DNA from: an uncultured Oscillospiraceae bacterium
GTDB taxonomy: Bacteria > Bacillota > Clostridia > Oscillospirales > Oscillospiraceae
Direction: 5' to 3'
Length of the DNA stretch: 13,022 nt
NCBI GenBank assembly: GCA_934668295.1
Contig: CAKUND010000048.1
Span: forward strand, 1-13,022
The notes beneath the pieces were generated by a model. That model searched no databases. It was given only the letters and a program-made list of their open reading frames with translations, and was not told the origin of the DNA. The position numbers and the translations under genes are program-made. Shown here in pieces: positions 7,166 through 13,022 of this stretch; position 1 is the stretch's first letter; each line of letters opens with the position of its first letter.

Positions 7166-8323
7166 TCACGGAGACAGGGATTTTCGGTAGATCCGTGCGG
7201 AGCGCTCCGAGGAAAGCTCCGGCTGTGCGGCGAACAGGCCGTAGAGCGCTGCGCAGCGGCGCTCCAGCGTATCATACGCTTCGTCCGGCGGCGTCTGGCC
7301 GGCGTTGACGAGCGTGAGCACGCCTTCTTTTTTTGCCCGCCGCAGAACGGCCCGTCCGGTCTCATCGAAGGCCAGCACGCGCACATACGGCGCTTCGCGC
7401 AGGAGCGTCTGCGCGTCGAGGCCCAGATAGGCGCACAGCAGCAGCCGCTGAAGTCTTGTGCGCGGGTAACGCTTTGATTTTGCCGCCTCCAGAACGCGTT
7501 CGTAGTCCGGCTGCGTCTGCACAGCCCTCCAGACCTTCGACCACAGGCCTTCGGAGCCGTGCGCGGCCCGCGCCCAATCCGCCTGCTCCATGCCGCGCAG
7601 CCGCGCGAGCATGGCCTTCTCGCCCCATAAAAGCGAATGCGGGACGGCGTCTTCATAGGCGCAGACCGCCGGGACATACCGCCGCCAATCGCCGTCTGAC
7701 AAAATCAGCCGCCGCACCGCCGTGGCGGACGGGTTTTCCGCGTCCGGCGTGTCCGCGTGATAATCGCCGGGACGCAGGACGGCCAGCGGGCGCATGGGGC
7801 TTCCCTGCGTCAGAATCGCGCGGCAGTATTCGAAGGCCAGAATGTCATTGGGTCTCATGAGCAGCCGCCCGTCCTGCCCGCGCGTTTCCAGCGCCCGCTG
7901 CCGCGCGGCAGCGTAGCTGAGGCCGGTCTGCATACCCGCATGCAGCGCCTGTTCGAACTCCGGCGCGCAGGAGGCCTCCGCCGCGCAAAGGATCGCGTCC
8001 CCGTCCCCGGATTCGCAGCCGAAGCTGAGAAAATCGCAGCCAAGACGGGACAGAATGCGCACGCCGCCCGCGGCAAAGCCCTCCGCCGAGCGCAGCGCAT
8101 ATGTGACCGGCAGCTCCAGCACAAGGCTTGCTCCCGCCTGCACCGCAGCCCGCGCCCGGACGCATTTGCCAAAGACCGCAGGCTCTCCGCGCTGGACATA
8201 ATTTCCGCTCATCAGGCAGACGATGGCCGTTTCCGGCCCCAGCTTCTGCCGGAGCAGCTCCAGCTGCCGTGCATGGCCGAGATGAAAGGGATTGTATTCA
8301 CAGATCACGCCGACCGTCTGCAT
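7166..8323 (-). CDS. tmcAL: tRNA(Met) cytidine acetate ligase TmcAL
   Basis: A 385-residue TmcAL (older name YlbM). It uses ATP to activate acetate as acetyl-adenylate and acetylates the wobble cytidine (ac4C34) of elongator tRNA-Met. The nucleotidyltransferase-like N-terminus carries the ATP-binding signature CEYNPFHLGH (8-17) and SGNYVQRGEPAVFGK (39-53). Further family motifs are RPNDILAFEY (157-166), SATAVRRL (199-206) and KRYPRTRLQRLL (284-295). Length is normal. The frame is open well upstream into ackA antisense, but ATG at 8323-8321 is supported by GGAGG (plus-strand CCTCC 8331-8335) seven bases ahead and by the conserved VGVICEYNPFH start. It is divergent from ackA, whose product also handles acetate. 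It ends at the shared bidirectional terminator. Confidence 0.95.
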   Translation of the reverse strand: MQTVGVICEYNPFHLGHARQLELLRQKLGPETAIVCLMSGNYVQRGEPAVFGKCVRARAAVQAGASLVLELPVTYALRSAEGFAAGGVRILSRLGCDFLSFGCESGDGDAILCAAEASCAPEFEQALHAGMQTGLSYAAARQRALETRGQDGRLLMRPNDILAFEYCRAILTQGSPMRPLAVLRPGDYHADTPDAENPSATAVRRLILSDGDWRRYVPAVCAYEDAVPHSLLWGEKAMLARLRGMEQADWARAAHGSEGLWSKVWRAVQTQPDYERVLEAAKSKRYPRTRLQRLLLCAYLGLDAQTLLREAPYVRVLAFDETGRAVLRRAKKEGVLTLVNAGQTPPDEAYDTLERRCAALYGLFAAQPELSSERSARIYRKSLSP

Positions 8324-8358
8324 AGAGGATCCTCCGGTAAAAAAATCTTGCAAAGCTC

Positions 8359-8387
8359 TTGTTTCTGTTTGGGTTTTGTTGTATGAT
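8359..8387 (+). promoter_or_regulatory. Probable ackA promoter
   Basis: TTGTTT (8359-8364) and TATGAT (8382-8387) are 17 bases apart, an acceptable sigma-A match in the AT-rich tmcAL-ackA intergenic region. Transcription would start near 8394, giving a leader of about 60 bases. It overlaps the expected leader of tmcAL on the other strand. Confidence 0.55.
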
Positions 8388-8398
8388 GAACAATAGCT

Positions 8399-8427
8399 AT
8401 TATATATAGTAACACGAATGACTGAAA
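8399..8427 (-). promoter_or_regulatory. Possible tmcAL promoter
   Basis: On the minus strand a perfect TATAAT (plus ATTATA 8399-8404) is preceded after 17 bases by TTTCAG (plus CTGAAA 8422-8427), a poor -35. If used, it starts within the ackA leader, so the two divergent promoters would overlap. The perfect palindrome AATAGCTATT (8392-8401) lies between the two -10 boxes and could be a regulator site; this is only inference. Confidence 0.4.
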
Positions 8428-8453
8428 AAAGAAATACAGGAGTGAATGGAAGT

Positions 8454-9650
8454 ATGAATATTCTGGTTATCAACGCTGGCAGCTCCAGCCTCAAGTACCA
8501 GCTCATGAACCCGGACACCGGCGACGTCACCGCCAAGGGCCTGTGTGAGCGTATCGGTCTGGACGGCCGTCTGACGCACAAGGTTCCCGCGACCGGCAAG
8601 AAGGTGGAAAAGGACATCCCCATGCCCACCCACAAGGAAGCAATCGAGGCGGTCATGGCCATTCTGGTCGATCCGCAGGACGGCGTCATCAAGTCCGTCG
8701 ACGAGATCGACGCTGTGGGCCACCGCGTTCTGCACGGCGGCGACAAGTTTGTCAAGAGCTGCATCATCGACGAGGCCTGCAAGCAGGCCATCCGCGAGTG
8801 CATCCCCCTCGGCCCGCTGCATAACCCCGCCAATCTCATGGGCATCGAGGCCTGCGAAAAGGCCATGCCGGGCAAGCCCCAGGTCGCCGTGTTCGACACC
8901 GCGTTCCATATGACCATGCCCCCGAAGGCCTACCGCTATGCCATCCCCACCAAGTACTATACCGAAGACCATCTGCGCCGCTACGGCTTCCACGGCACGT
9001 CCCACCGCTATGTATCCAAGCGCTGCATTGAGCTGATGGGCGGCGTTGAGAACGCGCACCGCGTCATCGTCTGCCATCTGGGCAATGGTTCTTCCCTGTC
9101 CGCTGTCAAGGACGGCAAGTGCCAGGATACCTCCATGGGCCTGTCCCCTCTGGCCGGCGTCCCGATGGGCACCCGCGCGGGCGACATCGACACCTGCGTC
9201 GCGCAGTTCATCATGAACAAGTACAACATGTCCGCCGACGACTGTCTGACCATGCTCAACAAGAAGTCCGGCGTGCTGGCCCTGTCCGACGGTGTTTCCT
9301 CCGACTTCCGCGATCTGGACGCTGCCGCTGAAAAGGGCAACGAGGCCGCGCAGCTGGCGCTCGACAAGTTCGCCTATGAAGTCCGCAAGTACATCGGCGC
9401 CTATGCCGCGGCTCTGGGCGGCGTGGACTGCATCGTCTTTACCGCCGGCGTCGGCGAAAACTCCGGCTCCATGCGCGCATCCATCTGCAACGGTCTGGAA
9501 TTCCTCGGCGTCAAGCTCGACCCGGAGAAGAACAAGCTCCGCGGCGAGGAGGTCGTGATCTCCACACCCGACTCCAAGGTCACCGTCTGGGTCATCCCGA
9601 CCAACGAGGAACTCATGATCGCGCAGGACACCGCCGCGCTGACCAGATAA
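8454..9650 (+). CDS. ackA: Acetate kinase
   Basis: A 398-residue acetate kinase (acetate + ATP to and from acetyl phosphate + ADP), which in fermenters yields ATP from acetyl phosphate. The conserved start MNILVINAGSSSLKYQL identifies ATG 8454. An in-frame ATG at 8418 would add twelve unconserved residues, and AGGAG (8438-8442) lies 11 bases before 8454. Active-site residues are in the expected places: N7, R91 (GHRVLHGG), D148 (FDTAFH), H180 (YGFHGTSH), R241 (GTRAGDID) and E385 (PTNEE). The nucleotide-binding HLGNGSS is at 208-214 and the AGVGENS signature at 331-337. Lysine is coded almost only by AAG and codon use looks highly biased, suggesting strong expression. No pta is adjacent. It ends at a strong terminator. 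Confidence 0.97.
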   Translation: MNILVINAGSSSLKYQLMNPDTGDVTAKGLCERIGLDGRLTHKVPATGKKVEKDIPMPTHKEAIEAVMAILVDPQDGVIKSVDEIDAVGHRVLHGGDKFVKSCIIDEACKQAIRECIPLGPLHNPANLMGIEACEKAMPGKPQVAVFDTAFHMTMPPKAYRYAIPTKYYTEDHLRRYGFHGTSHRYVSKRCIELMGGVENAHRVIVCHLGNGSSLSAVKDGKCQDTSMGLSPLAGVPMGTRAGDIDTCVAQFIMNKYNMSADDCLTMLNKKSGVLALSDGVSSDFRDLDAAAEKGNEAAQLALDKFAYEVRKYIGAYAAALGGVDCIVFTAGVGENSGSMRASICNGLEFLGVKLDPEKNKLRGEEVVISTPDSKVTVWVIPTNEELMIAQDTAALTR

Positions 9651-9686
9651 ATGCCTTCCGGCTTAACAGAGATTATTTCAAACAGC

Positions 9687-9719
9687 AAAAATGCGTGACT
9701 GTCACAGTCACGCATTTTT
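9687..9719 (+). terminator. ackA terminator
   Basis: ATGCGTGACTG (9691-9701) pairs perfectly with CAGTCACGCAT (9705-9715) around a three-base loop, with AAAA before and TTTT after. The long stem and T-run mark the ackA transcript end. The A-tract could also stop minus-strand transcription coming from the traX side. Confidence 0.93.
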
Positions 9720-9748
9720 CTTACCCAAGAGGAGGGCAAGCGGCAGGC

Positions 9749-9804
9749 GGCGGCAAAAAGCGACGGCCATTCAGCGAATTCGTATACAATTTTCCCACTT
9801 GGTC
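9749..9804 (+). repeat. Possible decayed remnant of the repeat core
   Basis: The stretch contains GGCAAAAAGCGACGGCCATTC (split across 9753-9773) and AGCGAATTCG (9773-9782), resembling pieces of the repeat core (GTAAAAAC, CGG, CATTC and GCGAATTCG) but in shuffled order and without the hairpin ends. It lies directly before intact unit B1. It may be a worn third unit or chance similarity. Confidence 0.3.
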
Positions 9805-9910
9805 GTAGGAGCCTATGCCCACATCGGCCCGTTGGGAAGCTGCGGATTCGCCGGAAGTTTCCGTAAAAACCGGCGCATTCTGCCGGGCGGACAGAGTCGT
9901 CCGCCCCTAC
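9805..9910 (+). repeat. Structured repeat unit B1 (left unit of locus B)
   Basis: A 106-bp unit starting GTAGGAGCCTATGCCCACAT (9805-9824) and ending CCCCTAC at 9910. The left hairpin is partly decayed (GCCTATG against CATCGGC). The core TGCGGATTCGCC (9841-9852) is followed by TTTCCGTAAAAACCGG and CATTCTGCC. The right hairpin is GGGCGGAC (9885-9892), loop AGAGTC and GTCCGCCC (9899-9906). It matches A1 in order and hairpin types but lacks the 54 extra bases in the left hairpin. Confidence 0.87.
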
Positions 9911-9938
9911 GGGGTACAGGGAAGATTGAAGCCTCGCC

Positions 9939-10041
9939 GTAGGGGCCGACGACTCTGTCGGCCCAAAAATATAGCGAATTCGCCGAAGATTACTGTAAAA
10001 ACGGTACATTTTGCCAGGGCGATGTGGGCATCGGCCCCTAC
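9939..10041 (+). repeat. Structured repeat unit B2 (right unit of locus B)
   Basis: A 103-bp unit 28 bases after B1. The left hairpin is GGGCCGAC (9943-9950), loop GACTCT and GTCGGCCC (9957-9964). The core GCGAATTCGCCGAAGATTAC (9974-9993) continues with TGTAAAAACGG. The right hairpin is GGGCGATG (10017-10024), loop TGGG and CATCGGCCC (10029-10037) with one bulge, ending CCCCTAC at 10041. It matches A2 in order. The whole gap 9651-10078 therefore holds the ackA terminator, a possible remnant and this repeat pair. The last 37 bases before the traX stop hold nothing I recognise. Confidence 0.87.
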
Positions 10042-10078
10042 AACCACATACGCGGGTGCAGCCGGTTTCTGTTTTGTG

Positions 10079-10822
10079 TTACCCAAAATACCGGATCGCG
10101 CCGAGAACCGTCAGGTGCAGGGGATAGTAGAGGTAGAAGAACCATTTGAGGAATTTGTTGACGCGCGCGTTCTTTCCGCGCTGGCCGTTATAGCGCGCGA
10201 GCAGCGGCAAAGACAGTGCGACGGCCAGCTGCAAAGCGCCGTAGAGCTTGTCGAGCGCGAAGAAATACACGGCCGCGTAGAGCGCCACGAAGAACAGCAT
10301 CCATCGCCCCTGCGCTTTCAGATCGCCCCGGTTCGTGCCGAACGCGAGCACGCACAGACTTGCGATGCAGCTCCAGTCGCTCGGAAAGCTGACCAGGCAG
10401 ATGAGCACGACCAGAAGCGTTTTCTGCAGCTGCGTAAAGCGCTCGCTGTTCGCCGCGCGCAGCATGACAAGTCCCCACGCAAGCGACCACATGACGCTTG
10501 TCTGGTTCAGGATACTCCCAAAATAGAACGGGATAAACGAGCGTGCGTCCACAAAGTCATTGGACGCGAAGATATACGCAAAATGCGAGATCACAGCGAA
10601 CAGGAACAGGCGGAAGGTGTATTTGTTGAGATTTCGCGTGTGATAATAGCCCTCGGCGATAAAATAGCACATGATGGGGCAGGTCAGACGGCCGATGATG
10701 TGCATCACGACCGGCAGTGCCCCTTTGGCATAGCCGGGGAAGATCAGCCATGCGATGTGGTCGATCGTCATGGCAAGGATCGCGATCAGCTTCAGCTTAT
10801 TGGCGTCCAGCGTTTTTTTCAT
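10079..10822 (-). CDS. TraX family membrane protein
   Basis: A 247-residue integral membrane protein of the TraX family, named from the F-plasmid protein that N-acetylates pilin. The role of chromosomal Firmicute members is not established. Family signatures seen are AMTIDHIAWLIFPG (17-30), GRLTCPIMCYFIAEGYYHTRN (44-64, in two pieces: GRLTCPIM and CYFIAEGYYHTRN), NKYTFRLFLFAVISHFAYIF (66-85) and YYPLHLTVLGAIRYFG (232-247). About seven or eight hydrophobic segments are visible. I choose ATG at 10822-10820 over the in-frame TTG 18 bases upstream, because MKKTLDANKLKLIAI matches the usual family opening; GGAG is 12 bases ahead of it. It stands alone with no conjugation genes, behind the mreB terminator and with no obvious promoter of its own. 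Confidence 0.88.
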   Translation of the reverse strand: MKKTLDANKLKLIAILAMTIDHIAWLIFPGYAKGALPVVMHIIGRLTCPIMCYFIAEGYYHTRNLNKYTFRLFLFAVISHFAYIFASNDFVDARSFIPFYFGSILNQTSVMWSLAWGLVMLRAANSERFTQLQKTLLVVLICLVSFPSDWSCIASLCVLAFGTNRGDLKAQGRWMLFFVALYAAVYFFALDKLYGALQLAVALSLPLLARYNGQRGKNARVNKFLKWFFYLYYPLHLTVLGAIRYFG

Positions 10823-10844
10823 ACATATTCCGTTCTCCAATCGG

Positions 10845-10870
10845 AAAAAGCCCGGTATGCCGGGCTTTTT
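10845..10870. terminator. Bidirectional hairpin terminator between mreB and traX
   Basis: GCCCGG (10850-10855) pairs with CCGGGC (10860-10865) around TATG, and AAAAA (10845-10849) and TTTTT (10866-10870) extend the stem and give a U-tract on either strand. It lies 20 bases after the mreB stop on the minus strand and should end the recD2-comF-mreB transcript before traX. Confidence 0.88.
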
Positions 10871-10889
10871 CTATCTCATATTTTCCGGA

Positions 10890-11921
10890 TCACTGCTCCT
10901 TCATCAGCTTGCGGCGGGCCAGATTGATGGTGCCCTCCTGCATGGAGCTGATCCATTGCAGACTGCGTCCGCAGCCGTTCGCCACGCAGGAATCCGCGTC
11001 GTCCGCGATGGAGCAGGCGATCTCCGTACGCTCGGAGATGAGCTTATCAAAGCCGTAGAGCAGACTGCCGCCGCCGGTAAGGACGATGCCGTTCTGCGCG
11101 ATGTCGGCTACAAGCTCCGGCGAGGAATGCTCCAGAACCTCCAGAACCTCGTCGACGATCTGCCGCGCCGGCCGCTTGAACGCCTCGAGCATTTCAGCCG
11201 ACGAGATCGTCACCTCATTCGGCAGGCCCGTCTTCGCGTCCCGGCCCTTGACGAGCATGGAGAGCTCCTGCGGACGCGGATACACGCAGCCGATGGTGAT
11301 CTTGACCTCCTCCGCCGTGTTCAGTCCGATGAGCATGCCGTAGCGCTTGCGCATATAGGCTGCGACCGCCTCGTCGAACGTGTCGCCCGCAACCTTGATG
11401 GACGAGGACGTCGCGATGCCGTTCAGGCTCAGAACGGCGATATCCGTCGTGCCGCCGCCGATGTCGACGACCATACGGCCCTCCGGGCCCGAGATCGCCA
11501 GCTTTGCACCCAGCGCGGCGGCGAACGGCTCCTCGATCAGGTACACGCGGCGCGCACCGGCCTCCATGGCCGCCTGAATGACCGCGCGCTCCTCGACCTC
11601 GGTGATGCCGGACGGGACGGAGACGATCACACGGGGCTTGACGAGCGTAAAGCGGTTGATCTTTTTGAGGAACTGCTCGAGCATCTTCTCCGTCATTTCA
11701 TAGTCGGTGATGACGCCGTCGCGCAGCGGGCGCACGGCGACGATATTGCCCGGCGTACGGCCGAGCATATTGCGCGCGGCCGCGCCGACCTGCAGCACCT
11801 TGCCGGTGTTCTTGTCCACCGCGACGACCGACGGCTCGCGCAGGACGATGCCGCGGCCCTCCACATAGCAGAGCACGTTCGCCGTGCCAAGGTCGATGCC
11901 GATATCACGAATCAGTTTCAT
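10890..11921 (-). CDS. mreB: Rod shape-determining protein, MreB/Mbl family
   Basis: A 343-residue bacterial actin homologue that forms membrane-bound filaments guiding side-wall peptidoglycan synthesis. The nucleotide-binding signatures of the actin fold are visible: phosphate 1 IDLGTAN (9-15), phosphate 2 DIGGGTTD (153-160) with the conserved glutamates of IEEPFAAALG (129-138), and adenosine motif LTGGGSLLYG (281-290). Length is normal. VPSGITEVEERAV is MreB-like while the N-terminal IDLGTANVL is Mbl-like, so the paralogue is uncertain. The start MKLIRDIGIDLG at ATG 11921-11919 is preferred to in-frame upstream codons: AAGGA (plus 11931-11935) is nine bases ahead. That ribosome site overlaps the comF stop, so the genes are coupled. 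No mreC or mreD is nearby. Confidence 0.95.
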   Translation of the reverse strand: MKLIRDIGIDLGTANVLCYVEGRGIVLREPSVVAVDKNTGKVLQVGAAARNMLGRTPGNIVAVRPLRDGVITDYEMTEKMLEQFLKKINRFTLVKPRVIVSVPSGITEVEERAVIQAAMEAGARRVYLIEEPFAAALGAKLAISGPEGRMVVDIGGGTTDIAVLSLNGIATSSSIKVAGDTFDEAVAAYMRKRYGMLIGLNTAEEVKITIGCVYPRPQELSMLVKGRDAKTGLPNEVTISSAEMLEAFKRPARQIVDEVLEVLEHSSPELVADIAQNGIVLTGGGSLLYGFDKLISERTEIACSIADDADSCVANGCGRSLQWISSMQEGTINLARRKLMKEQ

Positions 11922-11934
11922 AGTGTTGTATCCT

Positions 11935-12588
11935 TCAGTCTTGTTTTCTCGGCGCGGCAAACGCCGCGTAAACAACGTCCGACGCGCCCGCCTGCAGCAG
12001 CGTGCGGCTGCACTCTGCCAGCGTTGCGCCGGTCGTTACAATGTCGTCGATGATGAGAACACGCTTTCCCGCAAAGCGCTCCGGCTGCTCAGCCCGGTAC
12101 GCGCCGGAGACGTTTGCGCGCCGCTGGGCGGCGTCTGCAAGCGTGGACTGCGCGGGCGGATCCTTGATCTTCCGAAGCGTCTGCACAGGCGCCATGCCAA
12201 GCAGGGCTCCGATCTCGCGGCACAGAAGCGCCGACTGGTCATAGCCGCGTTTGCGCTTTCTCGCGCGGCTGACCGGTGCCCATGTGAGCACGTCAAATTT
12301 TCCCGTGAGCTTGTCGCGGATCGTATGGGCCATCCACGCGCCGTAGGTCTGCGCGTAGTACGCCGAGCCGCCGAATTTGAAGCGCAGGAACGACTCGCGC
12401 AGCGTTCCCTCGTAGAAAAAGCTGACCGCGCCGCCGCTCGTAAAGCGCACGGAGGGCGCTGCGCCGTCAAACTCCGGAAGCGTGTCCATGCAGCGCGGGC
12501 ACACCGGGCCCTTTGCCGCCAGGAGCTTGCCGCAGACGACGCATTTCGGCGGATAGAGCAGATCGAGCAGCCATGAAAAAACGCTCAT
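11935..12588 (-). CDS. comF: ComF family protein (phosphoribosyltransferase-like)
   Basis: A 217-residue ComF/GntX family protein, required in naturally competent Firmicutes for DNA uptake or processing after binding. In non-competent hosts its role is unclear. The N-terminal zinc-binding pairs are C16/C19 (CVVC) and C30/C33 (CPRC). The central region has RKRGYDQSALL (112-122) and a QSTL...RRAN segment (147-159). The PRPP-binding loop VLIIDDIVTTGAT is at 177-189. ATG 12588-12586 overlaps the helicase stop as ATGA, with GGAGGG (plus 12595-12600) six bases ahead, so translation is coupled. The domain order is the complete, usual one. Confidence 0.94.
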   Translation of the reverse strand: MSVFSWLLDLLYPPKCVVCGKLLAAKGPVCPRCMDTLPEFDGAAPSVRFTSGGAVSFFYEGTLRESFLRFKFGGSAYYAQTYGAWMAHTIRDKLTGKFDVLTWAPVSRARKRKRGYDQSALLCREIGALLGMAPVQTLRKIKDPPAQSTLADAAQRRANVSGAYRAEQPERFAGKRVLIIDDIVTTGATLAECSRTLLQAGASDVVYAAFAAPRKQD

Positions 12589-13022
12589 GCCTTGCCCTCC
12601 AGCCGGAGCTTCAGCCCGGAATAGCGCCGCTGGCGGCGGTCATTGCGGGTCATGGCGGCGACAGTTTCCTCATTGCCGACAATGATCAAAAGCTCACGGG
12701 CCCGGGTAATGGCGGTATATAACACGCTGCGCGTCAGGAGCATCTGCGGCCCGCCGCAGAGCGACAGAATGACCGCGCGGTATTCGCTGCCCTGACTTTT
12801 ATGGACGGTCATGGCGTAGGCCGGCTCCAGCTCAGAGAGCATGTCGAAGGCATATTCCGCCGTCCGGTCGTCAAACTGGATGGTCATCGTTTCCTCCTGG
12901 AAATCAATGTCCGTGACCGTGCCGATATCGCCGTTGAAAATGCCGGTTCCCGCGCCGAGTCCGTCGGCCCGTTTCCACATTATATCATAGTTATTCCGGA
13001 TTTGCATTACCCGATCGCCGGT
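12585..13022 (-). CDS. recD2: RecD2-like ATP-dependent DNA helicase, C-terminal part (5' end off window)
   Basis: The C-terminal 145 residues of an SF1B helicase of the RecD/TraA (RecD2) family, which unwinds DNA 5' to 3' and takes part in repair. The frame is open to the right window edge, where TGDRVMQIRNNYD, the usual RecD2 text, begins, so ATG 13007 is internal. FNGDIGTV marks the beta-barrel/SH3-like insertion. AMTVHKSQGSEYRAV is helicase motif V-VI region text and VLYTAITRARELLIIVG is motif VI with its arginine finger. The protein ends SGLKLRLEGKA. Its TGA overlaps the comF start by four bases (ATGA). It is the most upstream visible gene of the recD2-comF-mreB unit. Confidence 0.92.
   Translation of the reverse strand, partial: TGDRVMQIRNNYDIMWKRADGLGAGTGIFNGDIGTVTDIDFQEETMTIQFDDRTAEYAFDMLSELEPAYAMTVHKSQGSEYRAVILSLCGGPQMLLTRSVLYTAITRARELLIIVGNEETVAAMTRNDRRQRRYSGLKLRLEGKA

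Noticed and set aside
7007..7477. A 156-codon + strand open frame starting within the SRP RNA
   Set aside because: It crosses the SRP RNA, a strong terminator and the antisense of tmcAL, with no ribosome site.
8324..8917. N-terminal extension of tmcAL to about 583 residues
   Set aside because: The extension is antisense to ackA and unlike the family. GGAGG and the conserved MQTVGVICEYNPFH opening set the start at 8323.
9691..10927. Open frames on both strands across repeat locus B, including one of about 370 codons running antisense through traX
   Set aside because: They begin in the ackA terminator or the repeats and are shadows of the well-supported TraX gene and repeat DNA. No family motif or ribosome site is seen.
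12585..13007. A complete 140-residue protein starting at ATG 13007
   Set aside because: The frame continues to the window edge with TGDRVMQIRNNY, typical internal RecD2 sequence, so it is a fragment of a longer gene.

Overview
The window is a GC-rich, gene-dense stretch of bacterial chromosome. It looks like a Clostridia-type Firmicute, probably from the Oscillospiraceae or a nearby gut lineage (inference). Support comes from the large Alu-domain-containing SRP RNA, tmcAL next to ackA, a dgt-dnaG-rpoD cluster, a RecD2-type helicase with comF and mreB, and strong AGGAGG-like ribosome sites. There is no tRNA, rRNA, CRISPR array, prophage or transposase gene.

Left part, + strand: the 3' tip of an unknown gene and its terminator (1-74), then hflX and a YigZ/IMPACT gene overlapping by one base (TAATG), then dgt (dNTP triphosphohydrolase), dnaG (primase) and rpoD (primary sigma factor). 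The last three form the conserved replication/transcription-initiation cluster, but a pair of structured repeats (3115-3410) sits between dgt and dnaG and ends 8 bases before the dnaG ribosome site. After rpoD a clear sigma-A promoter (6493-6520) drives acpP. The SRP RNA gene follows acpP by about 11 bases, with no promoter or terminator seen between them.

Middle: a bidirectional terminator (7104-7143) separates the SRP RNA from the minus-strand tmcAL. tmcAL is transcribed divergently from ackA. The two share acetate as a substrate: TmcAL activates acetate to acetylate tRNA-Met, and AckA interconverts acetate and acetyl phosphate. ackA ends at a strong hairpin terminator.

Right part: a second copy of the repeat pair (9805-10041), then minus-strand genes: a lone TraX-family membrane protein, an MreB/Mbl actin homologue, comF, and the C-terminal part of a RecD2-like helicase that runs off the right edge. 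recD2-comF-mreB are translationally coupled or nearly so. A hairpin terminator separates mreB from traX.

The most unusual feature is the compound repeat at two loci. Each locus has two units of about 105 bp. Each unit is bounded by GTAGGGG/CCCCTAC ends that form hairpins around a conserved core (GCGAATTCGCC, then CCGTAAAAAC). Within a pair the outer hairpins are of one sequence type and the inner hairpins of another, each type inverted relative to its partner, while the two cores are in direct orientation. No protein-coding role is supported for these regions. The rest of the window is well-conserved housekeeping sequence.
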